From Clostridiales bacterium (lineage in GTDB: Bacteria; Bacillota; Clostridia; Lachnospirales; Lachnospiraceae): a DNA stretch of 7,201 nt. Location: positions 1 through 7,201 of the forward strand of contig JAJQIQ010000128.1 in NCBI GenBank assembly GCA_021199135.1. Reading direction: 5' to 3'. Every line of letters starts with the position of its first letter. The first letter of the stretch is position 1. The notes under the pieces are model-generated. The model was not told the DNA's origin and did no database searches. It saw only the letters and a program-made list of their open reading frames with translations. The position numbers were made by a program, and so were the translations under genes. Below, piece by piece: positions 6,801 through 7,201 of this stretch.

Positions 6801-7006
6801 CCGTCGACCTGCTCGCGAAGGTCAAGGCGAAGATCGCCGAGCTCGACCACTGGACGGAAAAGGCCGAGACCACCGAGACAGTCAACAATTTAATCAGGAA
6901 CGTGCTCTGGGAGCAGCTCCCCGAGAGTTACGACAACACCGCCATAGACGCCTACCGCGAACGCATCTGCGAGTACGTCTACACGCATTACAGGGATGTG
7001 GCGTGA
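3845..7006 (+). CDS. hsdR: Type I restriction-modification system endonuclease/translocase subunit (R)
   Basis: HsdR is the motor and nuclease of the restriction complex. It pulls unmethylated DNA with ATP and cuts when translocation stalls. The 1053-aa protein shows the full domain order. The N-terminal PD-(D/E)XK nuclease has RRADIV (D150) and MELK (E164, K166) as the catalytic acid and ExK residues. The superfamily-2 helicase motor has Walker A TQGSGKS at 299-305, TDRDELNKQ at 329-337 (motif Ia), DEAH at 401-404 (motif II), GFTGTP at 426-431 (motif III), MWLTGFD at 646-652 (motif V) and QAIARANR at 672-679 (motif VI). A long helical C-terminal part (about 710-1053) should bind the methylase core. 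Length is close to EcoR124I HsdR (about 1038 aa). The ATG overlaps the hsdS stop (ATGA). The start at 3845 has the best ribosome site; an internal ATG at residue 9 is a weaker alternative. No key residue is missing and no frameshift is seen, so I expect an active subunit. Confidence 0.97.
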   Translation: MNGEYGENMAVRDAAGDFLRDELGWEVKFAFNKEDLGVDGMLGRTKYREVLLRRYFREALRKFNPWMDESQMDEAQKAMESRASTASAMQINEEKYFLIRDGIPVTEKKPDGSIETRTAQVIDFEHPQENHFLAVKELKVDGEIYHRRADIVGFVNGIPLLFMELKAPGVDVQNAYTDNYTDYQDTVPQLFYYNAFVMLSNGEEAKVGTLGSKYEFFHEWKRLAEEDEGSVELETMLRGICRKENFLDLFENFILFDHSQGKNVKILARNHQYLGVNAAVKAYEEREIRGGKLGVFWHTQGSGKSYSMVFLAQKIRRKFKGSPTFVILTDRDELNKQISDTFENCGLLGKSKASQFTATSWENLNNRLTGNPSFIFTLIQKFNKKKVTPIYPDHDIIIMSDEAHRSQNGIFADNMMALLPTASRIGFTGTPIFANDNITERTFGGYVSIYDFQRAVDDGATVPLYYENRGDKIANLEQPEITDEILDAIDAADLDPDQEEKLEQEFKKEIHILTAEKRLRAIAKDFAGHYSDLWTSGKAMFVCLNKVTCVRMYNFVQEYWQEEIEKLEKQIKSATQQEAQELERKLQWMKETEMAVVISQEQNEIQTFKKWGLDILPHREKMEKRELDKEFKDDSSNFRVVFVCAMWLTGFDVKSLSCLYLDKPMKAHALMQAIARANRVSEGKSNGLIIDYVGVVKALRKALADYTINGSGAGSANPMYDKEKLIARVHEIIEKTDAYLAEHGFALRELVEAKEFRKIKLLRDGANAMCESPEVKRTFQAYAAELHRLMKYVNHDDVDEKTHAYKNAIIAIRGELQKKKKHVDNTDIIVQINGIIDEHIWIENQDNVNADDNAVVLSRQFDISKIDFDLLAKEFARTKNKNLVMKDLEDLIHIQLEKMMKVNPGRSNYYDRYQEIINDYNEQQDRAMIEKTFMDLMKFTSDLNDEQKRYVREGFSDDEELAVYELLLGDKEDLSKQDIEKIKKVAVDLLAKVKAKIAELDHWTEKAETTETVNNLIRNVLWEQLPESYDNTAIDAYRERICEYVYTHYRDVA

Positions 7007-7011
7007 GGAGG
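7006..7011 (+). promoter_or_regulatory. Ribosome-binding site of the metallopeptidase gene
   Basis: AGGAGG, a perfect consensus Shine-Dalgarno core, begins on the last base of the hsdR stop codon and ends eight bases before the GTG at 7020-7022. It supports the GTG start and efficient translation from the same messenger as hsdR. Confidence 0.85.
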
Positions 7012-7019
7012 AGAAATAC

Positions 7020-7201
7020 GTGCAAACCCAAACCACCATCGCGGGGATTCCCGTGACGATAAATAAAAATAAAGGACAGAAAAATCTATATATCCGCGTC
7101 AAGCCGCCGGAGGGAGATGTCGTCATCAGCGCGCCTTATCGGATGAGCCGCGCAGATATTGAGAAATTTTTCGTGAGCAAATTGCCGGAGATTGAGGCAT
7201 C
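7020..7201 (+). CDS. YgjP-like (DUF45, M48-type) metallopeptidase, N-terminal part
   Basis: Sixty codons are visible before the window ends. The protein begins MQTQTTIAGI and continues with a basic strand (NKNKGQKNLYIRVK, residues 15-28). A turn and second strand follow (GDVVISAPYRMS, 32-43), then a helix start (RADIEKFFVSKLPEIEA, 44-60). This layout ('basic K/R strand, L-x-I/L-R-V, V-V-I-x-A-P, then an acidic helix') is the N-terminal signature of the YgjP-like/DUF45 family. These are small cytosolic zinc metallopeptidases with an HExxH motif in their C-terminal half. The HExxH lies off-window, so activity cannot be judged. A perfect AGGAGG and only 13 bases between the hsdR stop and this GTG imply co-transcription with hsdMSR. 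Genes of this family are, to my recollection, frequently found beside type I R-M genes, but I know no established role there. I regard a role in R-M control or turnover as a hypothesis. Confidence 0.75.
   Translation, partial: MQTQTTIAGIPVTINKNKGQKNLYIRVKPPEGDVVISAPYRMSRADIEKFFVSKLPEIEA

Noticed and set aside
5543..6850. 435-codon open frame antisense to hsdR
   Set aside because: It is a shadow caused by hsdR codon bias. It has no ribosome site, no recognisable domain and a composition skewed to Leu, Val, His and Ile, while the plus strand encodes a fully conserved HsdR.

Overview
This 7.2-kb window comes from a bacterial chromosome and is dominated by one complete type I restriction-modification (R-M) operon. 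All five ribosome-binding sites I can place are strong, purine-rich Shine-Dalgarno sites (GGAGG or GAGGTGA type). Two genes start with GTG. Codon use mixes GC-ending and AT-ending codons at moderate GC. Together with the neighbouring gene families, this suggests a Firmicutes (Bacillota) relative, possibly clostridial or Negativicutes-like. That placement is an inference with low confidence.

Layout from left to right: (1) Bases 1-109 hold the C-terminal tail of a plus-strand gene resembling Uma2-family (DUF820) PD-(D/E)XK proteins. (2) A minus-strand gene at 64-621 encodes a hypoxanthine/deoxyinosine-DNA glycosylase (UDG family 6). It converges on the Uma2-like gene and overlaps it tail to tail by 46 bp. 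(3) A 189-bp intergenic region (622-810) contains two back-to-back sigma-70-like promoters, both with extended -10 motifs. One drives the glycosylase leftwards and the other drives the R-M operon rightwards. (4) hsdM (811-2643), hsdS (2640-3848) and hsdR (3845-7006) follow in the order M-S-R, joined by two ATGA stop/start overlaps. (5) After a 13-bp gap, the first 60 codons of a YgjP-like (DUF45/M48) metallopeptidase gene begin at 7020 and run off the window.

How the genes work together: HsdM (SAM-dependent adenine-N6 methyltransferase) and HsdS (two DNA-recognition domains joined by conserved helices) should form the modification enzyme. Adding HsdR (PD-(D/E)XK nuclease plus DEAH translocase) should give the restriction complex. 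All three look intact, with every key motif I can check in place. M-S-R order, a 402-aa HsdS and a 1053-aa HsdR resemble the type IC (EcoR124I-like) arrangement, although HsdM is longer than in EcoR124I because of a coiled-coil segment. The two recognition domains of hsdS are clearly more AT-rich than the conserved helices around them, the usual mark of recognition-domain exchange.

I found no completely undescribed system here. The points most worth following up are the metallopeptidase translated as the fourth gene of the R-M operon, the mosaic hsdS, and the divergent pairing of a hypoxanthine glycosylase with an adenine-methylating system.
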